DNA of 64,000 nucleotides from Hippophae tibetana (taxonomy: Eukaryota > Streptophyta > Magnoliopsida > Rosales > Elaeagnaceae), in the NCBI GenBank assembly GCA_037013495.1, contig CM072801.1, positions 107,887,816 through 107,951,815 of the forward strand, written 5' to 3'. The position numbers and the translations under genes were made by a program. This document shows positions 25,470 through 39,900 of the stretch, piece by piece (within the stretch, counting starts at the first letter, position 1; every line of letters begins with the position of its first letter). The notes under the pieces were generated by a model. The model saw nothing but the letters and a program-made list of their open reading frames with translations. It was not told the DNA's origin and searched no databases.

Positions 25470-27434
25470 AAGGTATTATTTGTGGTTGTTACTTACAACT
25501 TTTATAACTTTTAATTTTTGCATCGAAATGACTACTATAATATATCTAATCGGAAGCTCGTTCCGATACCTAAAATGCACCGTAGCATTAGTATATTTCC
25601 CAACTTTTGTTAACCAACTTTCATCGTTCATACTATATAATGATGTCTTAAACTTGGGTCGCACCTTATTTCGTTGTAATCTGTTCTTGCCCTTTAGGAT
25701 TTCAATTTGTTCGTCTTAGCCATATTTTTAGTAATTCAATCTTTCTCATTCCATTGAGTTCCAGGGTTCTTAGGTTGTCCGCAAAAGGGATTCACATCGT
25801 TTGGGATCATAGCTTTCGTTGTTCAAAATAGTGTATCTATCTTCAAATATCAATTTTTTTAATTTTAGAGTTAAAAACTTTTGTGCTTTGGAGGCTTTAT
25901 CCTCTCTTATGTCACAAATTTAAAAAAAAGAAAGAAATTGTGCCCTTAAAGTCTTGTCTTTTATTTCAATTTTGTTGACATTGTTTTCCACTTTGGATTT
26001 CATATCTAACTTTTCTTTAAAATCTCTTTATCTTTTACTTTTCTTTTTTTTTATGTGGTCCACCTTTCTTTCTTCTTGAGAAAAACAAGAGAGCTAATAC
26101 AGTTCATAGTGTAAAAATAAAAAGAAGGTGTTAATTGTGGTTGTCACTTTCAACTGTTATAACTTTTAATTTTTGCATCGATATGACTACTATAATATAT
26201 CAAATCGGAAGCTCGTTTCGATACCTAAAAATGCACCGTAGCGTTAGTATATTTCCCCACTTTTGTTAACCCAACTTTCATCGTTCATACTATATAATGA
26301 TGTCTTAAACTTGGGTCGCACCTTATTTCGTTGTAATCTGTTCTTGCCCTTTAGTAGTTCAATTTGTTCATCTTAGCCATATTCTTAGTAAATAAATCTT
26401 TCTTATTCCATTGAGTTCCAGGGTTCTTAGGTTGTCCGCAAAAGGGATTCGCATCGTTTGGGATCATAGCTTTGGTTGTTGAAAATAGTGTATCTATCTT
26501 CACATATCAATTTTTTGAATTTTAGTGTTAAAAACTTTTGTGCTTTGGAGGCTTTATCCTCTCTTATGTCACAAATTTAAAAAAAAAAAGAAATTGTGTC
26601 CTTAAAGTCTTGTCTTTTATTTCAATTTTGTTGACGTTGTTTTCCACTTTGGATTTCATATCTTATTTTTCTTTAAAAACTCGTTATCTTTTACTTTTCT
26701 TTGTTTTATGTGTTCCACCTTTCTTTCTTCTTGAGAAAAACAAGAGAGCTAATACAGTTCACAGTGTAAAAATAAAAAGAAGGTGTTAATTGTGGTTGTT
26801 ACTTACAACTATTATAACTTTTAATTTTTGCATCGAAATGACTACTATAATATATCAAATCGGAAGCTCGTTTCGATACCTAAAAACGCACTGTAGCGTT
26901 AGTATATTTCCCCACTTTTGTTAACCCAACTTTCATCGTTCATACTATATAATGATGTCTTAAACTTGGGTCGCCCCTTATTTTGTTGTAATCTGTTCTT
27001 GTCGTTTAGGAATTCAATTTGTTCATCTTAGCCATATTCTTAGTAAATCAATCTTTCTTATTCCATTGAGTTCCAGGGTTCTTAGGTTGTCCGCAAAAGG
27101 GATTAGCATCGTTTGGGATAATAGCTTTGGTTGTTGAAAATATTGTATCTATCTTCACATATCAATTTTTTGAATTTTAGTGTTAAAAACTTTTGTGCTT
27201 TGGAGGCTTTATCCTCTCTTATGTCACAAATTAAAAAAAAGAAAGAAATTGTGTCCTTAAAGTCTTGTCTTTTATTTCAATTTTGTGAACATTGTTTTCC
27301 ACTTTGGATTTCATATCTAACTTTTCTTTAAAATCTCTTTATCTTTTACTTTTCTTTTTTTTATGTGTTCCTCCTTTCTTTCTTCTTGAAAAAAACAAGA
27401 GAGCTAATACAGTTCACAGTGTAAAAACAAAAAG

Positions 27435-30400
27435 AAGGTATTAATTGTGGTTGTTACTTACAACTGTTATAACTTTTAATTTTTGCATCGAAATGATTAC
27501 TATAATATATCAAATCGGAAGCTCGTTCTGATACCTAAAAACGCACCGTAGGAATAGTATATTTCCCCACTTTTGTTAACCCAACTTTCATCATTCATAC
27601 TATATAATGATGTCTTAAACTTTGGTGGCACCTTATTTCGTTGTAATCTGTTCTTGCCCTTTAGGATTTCAATTTGTTCATCTTAGCCATATTCTTAGTA
27701 ATTCAATCTTTCTTATTCCTTTGAGTTCCAGGGTTCTTAGGTTGTCCGCAAAAGGGATTCGCATCGTTTGGGATCATAACCTCGGTTGCTGATAATAGTG
27801 TATCTATCTTCACATATCTATTTTTTGAATTTTAGATTAAAAAAATTTGTGCTTTGGAGGTTTTCTCCTCTCTTAAGTCACAAATTCCAAAAAGAGAAAG
27901 AAATTGTGTCCTTAAAGTCTTGTCTTTTATTTCAATTTTGTTGACATTGTTTTTCCACTTTGAATTTCATATCTTATTTTTCTTTAAAATCTCGTTATCT
28001 TTTACTTTTCTTTGTTTTATGTGTTACACCTTTCTTTCTTCTTGAAAAAAAAAGACAGCTAATATAGTTCATAGAGTAAAAACAAAAAGAAGGTATTAAT
28101 TGAGGTTGTAACTTAAAACTGTTATAACTATTAATTTGTACATCGAAATGACTACTATAATATATCAAGTCTGAAGCTCGTTCCGATACCTAAAAACACA
28201 CCGTAGAAATCGTATATTTCCACACTTTTGTGAACCCTACTTTCATGGTTCATAGTACATAATGATGTCTTAAACTTTGGTGGCACCTTATCTCGTTGTA
28301 ATCTGTTCTTGCCCTTTAGGATTGCAATTTGTTCATCTTAGCCATATTCTTAGTAATTAAATCTTTCTTATTCCTTTGAGTTCCAATGTTCTTAGGTTGT
28401 CTCCAAAAGGGATTCGCATCGTTTGGGATCATAACCTCGGTTGCTGATAATAGTGTATCTATCTTCACATATCTATTTTTTGAATTTTAGATTAAAAATT
28501 TTTGTGCTTTGGAGGTTTTCTCCTCTCTTAAGTCACAAATTCCAAAAAGAGAAAGAAATTGTGTCCTTAAAGTCTTGTCTTTTTTTTCAATTTTGTTGAC
28601 ATTGTTTTTCCACTTTGGATTTCATATCAAATTTTTCTTTAAAATCTCTTTATCTTTTACTTTTCTTTGTTTTATGTGTTACACCTTTCTTTCTTCTTGA
28701 AAAAAACAAGAGTGCTAATACAGTTCACAGTGTAAAAACAAAAAGAAGGTATTAATTGGGGTTGTAACTTAAAACTGTTATAACTATTAATTGTGCATCG
28801 AAATGACTACTATAATATATCAAATCTGAAGCTCGTTCCAATACCTAAAAAACACCGTAGCAATCGTATATTTCCCCACCTTTTTCAACCCTACTTTCAT
28901 TTTCATTGTACAGAATGAAGTCTTAAACTTTGGTCGCACCTTATTTCGTTGTAATCTGTTCTTGCTTTTTGGGATTGCAATTTGTTCATCTTAGCCATAT
29001 TCTTAGTAATAAAATCTTTCTTATTCCTTTGAGTTCCAGTGTTCTTAGGTTGTCCGCAAAAAAGATTCGCATTGTTTGGGATCATAACCTCGGTTACTGA
29101 TAATAGTGTATGTATCTTCACATATCTATTTTTTGAATTTTAAATTTTAAATTTTTTTTGCTTTGGAGGTTTTCTCCTTTCTTAAGTCACAAATTCCAAA
29201 AAGAGAAAGAAATTGTGTCCTTAAAGTCTTGTCTTTTATTTCAATTTTGTTGACATTGTTTTTCCACTTTGGATTGCATATCTTATTTTTCTTTAAAATC
29301 TCGTTATCTTTTACTTTTCTTTGTTTTATGTGTTACACCTTTCTTTCTTCTTGAGAAAAACAAGAGAGCTAATACAGTTCACAGTGTAAAAACAAAAAGA
29401 AGGTATTAATTGGGGTTGTAACTTAAAACTGTTATAACTATTAATTTGTATATCGAAATGACTACTATAATATATCAAATCTGAAGCTCGTTCCGATACC
29501 TAAAAACACACCGTAGAAATCGTATATTTCCCTACTTTTGTCAACCCTAATTTCATGGTTCATAGTACATAATGATGTCTTAAACTTTGGTGGCACCTTA
29601 TTTCGTTGTAATCTGTTCTTGCCCTTTAGGATTGCAATTTGTTCATGTTAGCCATATTCTTAGTAATTAAATCTTTCTTATTCCTTTGAGTTCCAGTGTT
29701 CTTAGGTTGTCCGCAAAAGGGATTCGCATCGTTTGTGATCATAACCTCGGTTGCTGATAATAGTGTATCTATCTTCACATATCTATTTTTTGAATTTTAG
29801 ATTTAAAACATTTTGTTCTTTGGAGGTTTTCTCCTCTCTTAAGTCACAAATTCCAAAAAGAGAAAGAAATTGTGTCCTTAAAGTCTTGTCTTTTATTTCA
29901 ATTTTTTTGACATTGTTTTTCCACTTTGGATTGCATATCTTATTTTTCTTTAAAATCTCGTTATCTTTTACTTTTCTTTGTTTTATGTGTTACACATTTC
30001 TTTCTTCTTGCGAAAAAAAGAGAGAGCTAATATAGTTCATAGAGTAAAAACAAAAAGAAGGTATTAATTGAGGTTGTAACTTAAAACTGTTATAATTATT
30101 AATTTGTACATCGAAATGACTACTATAATATATCAAATCTGAAGCTCGTTCCGATACCTAAAAACACACCGTAGAAATCATATATTTCCCCACTTTTGTC
30201 AACCCTACTTTCATGGTTCATAGTACATAATGATGTCTTAAACTTTGGTGGCACCTTATTTCGTTGTAATCTGTTCTTGCCCTTTAGGATTGCAATTTGT
30301 TCATCTTAGCCATATTCTTAGTATTTAAATCTTTCTTATTCCTTTGAGTTCCAGTGTTCTTAGGTTGTCCGCAAAAGGGATTCGCATCGTTTGGGATCAT

Positions 30401-30714
30401 AACCTCGGTTGCTGATAATAGTGTATCTATCTTCACATATCAATTTTTTGAATTTTAGATTTAAAAAAATTTGTGCTTTGGAGGTTTTCTCCTCTCTTAA
30501 GTCACAAATTCCAAAAAGAGAAAGAAATTGTGGCCTTAAAGTCTTGTCTTTTATTTCAATTTTGTTGACATTGTTTTTCCACTTTGGATTTCATATCAAA
30601 TTTTTCTTTAAAATCTTGTCATCTTTTACTTTTCTTTGTTTTAAGTGTTCCACCTTTCTTTCTTCTTGAGAAAAACAAGAGAGCTAATACAGATCACAGT
30701 GTAAAACCAAAAAG
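27435..30714. repeat. Transitional satellite monomers between subfamilies
   Basis: The unit at 27435 still has CAAATCGGAAG but already has AAACTTTGGTGGCACC. Units at 28090, 28746, 29400 and 30058 show CTGAAGCTCG, AACCCTACTTTCATGGTT (or close variants) and, in most, GTACATAATG. The usual GTTTTCCAC is GTTTTTCCAC in these units, which shifts the recurrent open frame. They are intermediate between the two main types. Confidence 0.65.
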
Positions 30715-33700
30715 AAAGTATTAATTGGGGATGTAACTTAAAACTGTTATAACTTTTAATTTGTGGATCGAAATGACTACTATAATATATCAAATCTGAA
30801 GCTCATTCCGATACCTAAAAATGCACCGTAGCAATAGTATATTTCCACACTTTTTTCTACCCGAATTTCATGGTTCATACTACATAATGATGTCTTAAAC
30901 TTTGGTCGCACCTTATTTCGTTGTAATCTGTTCTTGGCCTTTGGGATTTCAATTGGTCATCTTAGCCATATTCCTAGTAATTTAATACTTCTTATTCCTT
31001 TGAGGTCCCGAGTTTTTAGGTTGTCCGCAAAAGGGATTCGAATAATTTGGGATAATAGACTTGGTTGATGAAAATAGTGTATCTATCTTCACATATCTAT
31101 TTGTAGAATTTTAGATTTAAAAAATTTTGTCGTTCGTAGGTTTTCTCTTCTCTTAAGTCACAAATTCCAAAAAGAGAAAGAAATTGTGTCCTTAAAGTCT
31201 TGTCTTTTATTTCAATTTTGTTGACATTGTTTTCCCCTTTGGATTTCATATCTTATTTTTCTTTAAAATCTTGTCATCTTTTAGTTTTCTTTGTTTTATG
31301 TGTTTCACCTTTCTTTCTTCTTGAGAATAACAAGACAGCTAATACAGTTCACAGTGTAAAAACAAAATGAAGGTATTAATTGGGGTTGTAACTTAAAACT
31401 GTTATAACCTTTAATTTGTGCATCGAAATGACTACTATAATATATCAAATATGAAGCTCGTTCCGATACCTAAAAACGCAACGTAGCAATAGTATATTTC
31501 CCCACTTTTGTCAACCCGAATTTCATGGTTCATACTAAATAATGATGTCTTAAACATTGGTCGCACCTTATTTCGTTTTAATCTGTACTTGCTCTTTAGG
31601 ATTTCAATTTGTTCATCTTAGCCATATTCTTAGTAATTCAATACTTCTTATTCCTTTGTGTTCCTGGGTTCATAGGTTGTCCGCAAAAGGGATTCGCATC
31701 GTTTGGGATAATAAACTTGGTACCTGAAATAGTGTATCTATCTTCACATATCTATTTTTTGAATTTTAGATTTAAAAAATTTTGTCGTTTGTAGGTTTTC
31801 TCCTCTCTTAAGTCACAAATTCCAAAAAGAGAAAAAAATTGTGTCCTTAAAGTCTTGTCTTTTAATTCAATTTTGTTGGCATTGTTATCCACTTTGGATT
31901 TCATATCTTATTTTTCTTTAAAATCTCGTTATCTTTTACTTTTCTTTGTTTTATGTGTTCCACATTTCTTTCTTCTTGAGAAAAACAAGAGAGCTAATAC
32001 AGTTCACAGTGTAAAAACAAAAAGAAGGTATTAATTATGGTTGTAACTTAAAACTGTTATAACTTTTAATTTATAGATCGAAATGACTACTATAATATAT
32101 CAAATCTAAAGCTCGTTCCGATATCTAAAAACGCAGTGTCGCAATAGTATATTTCCCCACTTTTGTCAATACGAATTTCATGGTTCATTCAACAAAATGA
32201 TGTCGTAAACTTTGGTCACACCTTATTTCGTTGTAATCTGTTCTTGCTTTTTAGGATTTCAATTTGTTCATCTTAGCCATATTCTTAGTAATTTAATACT
32301 TCTTATTCCTTTGAGTTCCCGGGTTCCTAGGTTGTCCGCAAAAGGGATTTGAATCGTTTGGGATAATAGACTTGGTTGCTGAAAATAGAGTATCTATCTC
32401 CACATATCTATTTTTCGAATTTTAGATTTAAAAAATTTTGTCGTTTGTAGGTTTTCTCCTCTCTTAAGTCACAAATTCCAAAAAGAGAAAGAAATTGTGT
32501 CCTCAAAGTCTTGTCTTTTTATTCAATTTTGTTGACATTGTTTTCCACTTTGGATTTCATATCTTATTTTTCTTTAAAATCTCGTTATCTTTTACTTTTG
32601 TTTGTTTTATGTGTTCCACCTTTCCTTCTTCTTGGGAAAAACAAGAGAGCTAATACAGTTGATAGTGTAAAAACAAATAGAAGGTATTAATTATGGTTGT
32701 AACTTGAAACTGTTATAACCTTTAATTTGTGCATCGAAATGACAACTATAATATATTAAATCTGAAGCTTGTTCCGATACCTAAAAACACAAAGTAGCAA
32801 TAGTATATTTCCCCACTTTTGTCAACCCGAATTTCATGGTTCATACTACATAATGATGTCTTAAACTTTGGTCACACCTTATTTCGTTGTAATCTGTTCT
32901 TGCTATTTAGGATTTCAATTTGTTCATCTTAGCCATATTCTTAGTAATTCAATACTTCTTATTCCTTTGAGTTCCAGGGTTCATAGGTTGTCCGTAAAAG
33001 GGATTCGCATTGGTTGGGATAATAAACCTGGTTGCTGAAAATAGTGTATCTATCTTCACATTTCTATTTGTAGAATTTTAGATTTAAAAGAATTTGTGTT
33101 TTGGAGGTTTTCTCCTGTCTTAAGTCACAAATTCCCAAAAGAGAAAGAAATTGTGTCCTTAAACTCTTACCTTTTACTTCAATTTTGTTGACATTGTTTT
33201 CTACATTGGATTTCATATATTATTTTTCTTTAAAATCTTGTCATCTTTTACTTTTCTTTGTTTTATGTGTTCCACCTTTCTTTCATCTTGAGAAAAACAA
33301 GAGAGTTAACACAATTCACAATGTAAAAACAAAATGAAGGTATTAATTGGGGTTGTAACTTAAAACTGTTATAACCTTTAATTTGTGCATCGAAATCACT
33401 ACTATAATATATCAGATATGAAGCTCGTTCCGATACCTAAAAACGCACCGTAGCAATAGTATATTTCCCCACTTTTGTCAACCCGAATTTCATGGTTCAT
33501 ACTAAATAATGATGTCTTAAACTTTGGTCGCACCTTATTTCGTTTTAATCTGTTCTTGCTCTTTAGGATTTCAATTAGTTCATCTTAGCCATATTCTTAG
33601 TAATTCAATACTTCTTATTCCTTTGAGTTATAGGGTTCCTAGGTTGTCCGCAAAAGGGATTCGCATCATTTGTTATAATAAACTTGGTTGCTGAAAATAG

Positions 33701-33990
33701 TGTATCTATCTTCACATATCTATTTGTAGAATTTTAGATTTAAAATTTTTTGTATTTTGGAGGTTTTCTTCTCTCTTAAGTCACAAATTCCCAAAAGAGA
33801 GAAATTGTGTCCTTAAACTCTTGCCTTTTATTTCAATTTTGTTGACATTGTTTTCCACTTTGGATTTCATATATTATTTTTCTTTAAAATCTTGTTATCT
33901 TTTACTTTTCTTTGTTTCATGTATTGCACCTTTCTTTCTTCTTTAGAAAAACAAGAGAGCTAACAAAGTTCACAGTGTAAAAACAAAAAG

Positions 33991-36900
33991 AAGGTATTAT
34001 TGGGGTTGTAACTTAAAACTGTTATAACCTTTAATTTGTGCATCGAAATCACTACTACAATATATCAAATACGAAGCTCATTCCAATACCTAAAAACGCA
34101 CTGTAGCAATAGTATATTTCCCCACTTTTGTCAACCCGAATTTCATGGTTCATAGTACATAATGATGTCTTAAACTTTGGTCACACCTTATTTCGTTGTA
34201 ATCTGTTCTTGCTATTTAGGATTTCAATTTCTTCATCTTAGTCATATTCTTAGTAATTCAATACTTCTTATTCCTTTGAGTTCCAGGGTTCCTATTTTGT
34301 CCACAAAAGGGATTCGCATCATTTGTTATAATAAACTTGGTAGCTGAAAATAGTGTATCTATCTTCACATATCTATTTTTTGGATTTTAGATTTTAAACA
34401 TTTTGTGCTTTGGAGGTTTTCTCCTCTCTTAAGTCACAAATTCCAAAAAGAGAAAGAAATTGTGCCTTAAAGTCTTGTCTTTTATTTCACTTTTGTTGAC
34501 ATTGTTTCCCACTTTGGATTTCATATCTTATTTTTCTTTAAATCTCGTTATCTTTTTCCTTTCTTTGTTTTATGTGTTCCACCTCTCTTTCTTCTTGAGA
34601 AAAACAACATAGCTAACACAGTTCACATTGTAAAAACAAAAAGAAGGTATTATTTGGGGTTGTAACTTAAAACTGTTATAACCTTTAATTTGTGCATCGA
34701 AATCACTACTACAATATATCAAATACGAAGCTCGTTCCGATACCTAAAAACGCACCGTAGCAATAGTATATTTCCCCACTTTTGTCAACCCGAATTTCAT
34801 GGTTCATACTAAATAATGATGTCTTAAACTTTGGTCGCACCTTATTTCGTTTTAATCTGTTCTTGCTCTTTAGGATTTCAATTTGTTCACCTTAGCCATA
34901 TTCTTAGTAATTCAATACGTCTTATTCCTTTGAGTTCCAGGGTTCTTAGGTTGTCCACAAAGGGGATTCGCATCATTTCTTATAATACACTTGGTAGCTG
35001 AAAATGGTGTATCTATCTTCACATATCTATTTTTTGAATTTTAGATTTAAAAAATTTTGTGCTTTGGAGGTTTTCTCCTCTCTTAAGTCACAAATTCCAA
35101 AAAGAGAAAGAAATTGTGCCTTAAAGTCTTGTCTTTTATTTCACTTTTGTTGACATTGTTTCTCACTTTGGATTTCATATCTTATTTTTTTTAAAATCTC
35201 ATTATCTGTTACTTTTCTTTGTTTTATGTGTTCCACCTCTCTTTCTTCTTGAGAAAAACAAGAGAGCTAACACAGTTCACAGTGTAAAAACAAAAAGAAG
35301 GTATTAATTGGGGTTGTAACTTAAAACTGTTATAACCTTTAATTTGTGCATCGAAATCACTACTATAATATATTAAATGCGAAGCTCGTTCCGATACCTA
35401 AAAACGCACGGTAGCAATAGTATATTTCCCCTCTTTTGTCAACCCGAATTTCATGGTTCATACTAAATAATGATGTATTAAACTTTGGTCGCACCTTATT
35501 TTGTTTTAATCTGTTCTTGCTCTTTAGGATTTCAATTTGTTCACCTTAGCTATATTCTTAGTAATTTAATACTTCTTATTCCTTTGAGTTACAGGGTTCT
35601 TAGGTTGTCTACAAAAGGGATTCGCATCATTTGTTATAATAAACTTGGTAGCTGAAAATAGTGTATCTATCTTCACATATCTATTTTTTGAATTTTAGAT
35701 TTAAAAAATTTTGTGCTTTGGAGGTTTTCTCCTCTCTTAAGTCACAAATTCCAAAAAGAGAAAGAAATTGTGTCCTTAAAGTCTTGTCTTTTATTTCAAT
35801 TTTGTTGACATTGTTTTCCACTTTGGATTTCATATCTTATTTTTCTTTAAAATCTTGTCATCTTTTACTTTTCTTTGTTTTATGTGTTGCACCTTTCTTT
35901 CTTCTTGAGAAAAACAAGAGAGCTAACACAGTTCACAGTGTAAAAACAAAAATAAGGTATTATTGGGGTTGTAACTTAAAACTGTTATAACCTTTAATTT
36001 GTGCATCGAAATCACTACTATAATATATCAAATATGAAGCTCGTTCCGATACCTAAAAACGCACTGTAGCAATAGTATATTTCCCCACTTTTGTCAACCC
36101 GAATTTCATGGTTCATAGTACATAATGATGTCTTAAACTTTGGTCACACCTTATTTCGTTGTAATCTGTTCTTGCTATTTAGGATTTCAATTTCTTCATC
36201 TTAGTCATATTCTTAGTAATTCGATACTTCTTATTCCTTTGAGTTCCAGGGTTCCTATTTTGTCCACAAAAGGGATTCGCATCATTTGTTATAATAAACT
36301 TGGTAGCTGAAAATAGTGTATCTATCTTCACATATCTATTTTTTGGATTTTAGATTTAAAACATTTTGTGCTTTGGAGGTTTTCTCCTCTCTTAAGTCAC
36401 AAATTCCAAAAAGAGAAAGAAATTGTGCCTTAAAGTCTTGTCTTTTATTTCACTTTTGTTGACATTGTTTCCCACTTTGGATTTCATATCTTATTTTTCT
36501 TTAAATCTCGTTATCTTTTTCCTTTCTTTGTTTTATGTGTTCCACCTCTCTTTCTTCTTGAGAAAAACAACATAGCTAACACAGTTCACATTGTAAAAAC
36601 AAAAAGAAGGTATTATTTGGGGTTGTAACTTAAAACTGTTATAACCTTTAATTTGTGCATCGAAATCACTACTACAATATATCAAATACGAAGCTCGTTC
36701 CGATACCTAAAAACGCACCGTAGCAATAGTATATTTCCCCACTTTTGTCAACCCGAATTTCATGGTTCATACTAAATAATGATGTCTTAAACTTTGGTCG
36801 CACCTTATTTCGTTTTAATCTGTTCTTGCTCTTTAGGATTTCAATTTGTTCACCTTAGCCATATTCTTAGTAATTCAATACTTCTTATTCCTTTGAGTTC

Positions 36901-39900
36901 TAGGGTTCTTAGGTTGTCCACAAAAGGGATTCGCATCATTTCTTATAATAAACTTGGTAGTTGAAAATGGTGTATCTATCTTCACATATCTATTTTTTGA
37001 ATTTTAGATTTAAAAAATTTTGTGCTTTGTAGGTTTTCTCCTCTCTTAAGTCACATATTATTAAAAAGAGAAAGAAATTGTGTCCTTGAAGTCTTGTCTT
37101 TTATTTCAATTTTGTTGACATTGTTTTCCACTTTGGATTTCATATCTTATTTTTCTTTAAAATCTTGTCATCTTTTACTTTTCTTTGTTTTAAGTGTTCC
37201 ACCTTTCTTTCTTCTTGAGAAAAACAAGAGAGCTAACACAGTTCACATTGTAAAAACAAAAAGAAGGTATTATTTGGGGTTGTAACTTAAAACTGTTATA
37301 ACCTTTAATTTGTGCATCGAAATCACTACTACAATATATCAAATACGAAGCTCGTTCCGATACCTAAAAACGCACCGTAGCAATAGTATATTTCCCCACT
37401 TTTGTCAACCCGAATTTCATGGTTCATACTAAATAATGATGTCTTAAACTTTGGTCGCACCTTATTTCGTTTTAATCTGTTCTTGCTCTTTAGGATTTCA
37501 ATTTGTTCACCTTAGCCATATTCTTAGTAATTCAATACGTCTTATTCCTTTGAGTTCCAGGGTTCTTAGGTTGTCCACAAAGGGGATTCGCATCATTTCT
37601 TATAATACACTTGGTAGCTGAAAATGGTGTATCTATCTTCACATATCTATTTTTTGAATTTTAGATTTAAAAAATTTTGTGCTTTGGAGGTTTTCTCCTC
37701 TCTTAAGTCACAAATTCCAAAAAGAGAAAGAAATTGTGCCTTAAAGTCTTGTCTTTTATTTCACTTTTGTTGACATTGTTTCTCACTTTGGATTTCATAT
37801 CTTATTTTTTAAAAAATCTCATTATCTGTTACTTTTCTTTGTTTTATGTGTTCCACCTCTCTTTCTTCTTGAGAAAAACAAGAGAGCTAACACAGTTCAC
37901 AGTGTAAAAACAAAAAGAAGGTATTAATTGGGGTTGTAACTTAAAACTGTTATAACCTTTAATTTGTGCATCGAAATCACTACTATAATATATTAAATGT
38001 GAAGCTCGTTCCGATACCTAAAAACGCACGGTAGCAATAGTATATTTCCCCTCTTTTGTGAACCCGAATTTCATGGTTCATACTAAATAATGATGTATTA
38101 AACTTTGGTCGCACCTTATTTTGTTTTAATCTGTTCTTGCTCTTTAGGATTTCAATTTGTTCACCTTAGCCATATTCTTAGTAATTTAATACTTCTTATT
38201 CCTTTGAGTTACAGGGTTCTTAGGTTGTCTACAAAAGGGATTCGCATCATTTGTTATAATAAACTTGGTAGCTGAAAATAGTGTATCTATCTTCACATAT
38301 CTATTTTTTGAATTTTAGATTTAAAAAATTTTGTGCTTTGGAGGTTTTCTCCTCTCTTAAGTCACAAATTCCAAAAAGAGAAAGAAATTGTGTCCTTAAA
38401 GTCTTGTCTTTTATTTCAATTTTGTTGACATTGTTTTCCACTTTGGATTTCATATCTTATTTTTCTTTAAAATCTTGTCATCTTTTACTTTTCTTTGTTT
38501 TATGTGTTGCACCTTTCTTTCTTCTTGAGAAAAACAAGAGAGCTAACACAGTTCACAGTGTAAAAACAAAAATAAGGTATTATTGGGGTTGTAACTTAAA
38601 ACTGTTATAACCTTTAATTTGTGCATCGAAATCACTACTATAATATATCAAATATGAAGCTCGTTCCGATACCTAAAAACGCACTGTAGCAATAGTATAT
38701 TTCCCCACTTTTGTCAACCCGAATTTCATGGTTCATAGTACATAATGATGTCTTAAACTTTGGTCACACCTTATTTCGTTGTAATCTGTTCTTGCTATTT
38801 AGGATTTCAATTTCTTCATCTTAGTCATATTCTTAGTAATTCAATACTTCTTATTCCTTTGAGTTCCAGGGTTCCTATTTTGTCCACAAAAGGGATTCGC
38901 ATCATTTGTTATAATAAACTTGGTAGCTGAAAATAGTGTATCTATCTTCACATATCTATTTTTTGGATTTTAGATTTAAAACATTTTGTGCTTTGGAGGT
39001 TTTCTCCTCTCTTAAGTCACAAATTCCAAAAAGAGAAAGAAATTGTGCCTTAAAGTCTTGTCTTTTATTTCACTTTTGTTGACATTGTTTCCCACTTTGG
39101 ATTTCATATCTTATTTTTCTTTAAATCTCGTTATCTTTTTCCTTTCTTTGTTTTATGTGTTCCACCTCTCTTTCTTCTTGAGAAAAACAACATAGCTAAC
39201 ACAGTTCACATTGTAAAAACAAAAAGAAGGTATTATTTGGGGTTGTAACTTAAAACTGTTATAACCTTTAATTTGTGCATCGAAATCACTACTACAATAT
39301 ATCAAATACGAAGCTCGTTCCGATACCTAAAAACGCACCGTAGCAATAGTATATTTCCCCACTTTTGTCAACCCGAATTTCATGGTTCATACTAAATAAT
39401 GATGTCTTAAACTTTGGTCGCACCTTATTTCGTTTTAATCTGTTCTTGCTCTTTAGGATTTCAATTTGTTCACCTTAGCCATATTCTTAGTAATTCAATA
39501 CTTCTTATTCCTTTGAGTTCTAGGGTTCTTAGGTTGTCCACAAAAGGGATTCGCATCATTTCTTATAATAAACTTGGTAGTTGAAAATGGTGTATCTATC
39601 TTCACATATCTATTTTTTGAATTTTAGATTTAAAAAATTTTGTGCTTTGTAGGTTTTCTCCTCTCTTAAGTCACATATTATTAAAAAGAGAAAGAAATTG
39701 TGTCCTTGAAGTCTTGTCTTTTATTTCAATTTTGTTGACATTGTTTTCCACTTTGGATTTCATATCTTATTTTTCTTTAAAATCTTGTCATCTTTTACTT
39801 TTCTTTGTTTTAAGTGTTCCACCTTTCTTTCTTCTTGAGAAAAACAAGAGAGCTAAGACAGATCACAGTGTAAAACCAAAAAGAAGGTTTTAATTATGGT

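Larger units (their letters stand above)
3832..27434. repeat. Satellite subfamily I (first 36 monomers)
   Basis: Monomers in this part share CAAATCGGAAGCTCG, TTAACCCAACTTTCATCGTT, ACTATATAATGATG and AAACTTGGGTCGCACC. Within it the unit openings AAGGTG, AAGGAA and AAGGTA recur in ordered patterns that reveal higher-order repeats. The end point is approximate because the diagnostic bases change one after another over the next few monomers. Confidence 0.75.
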
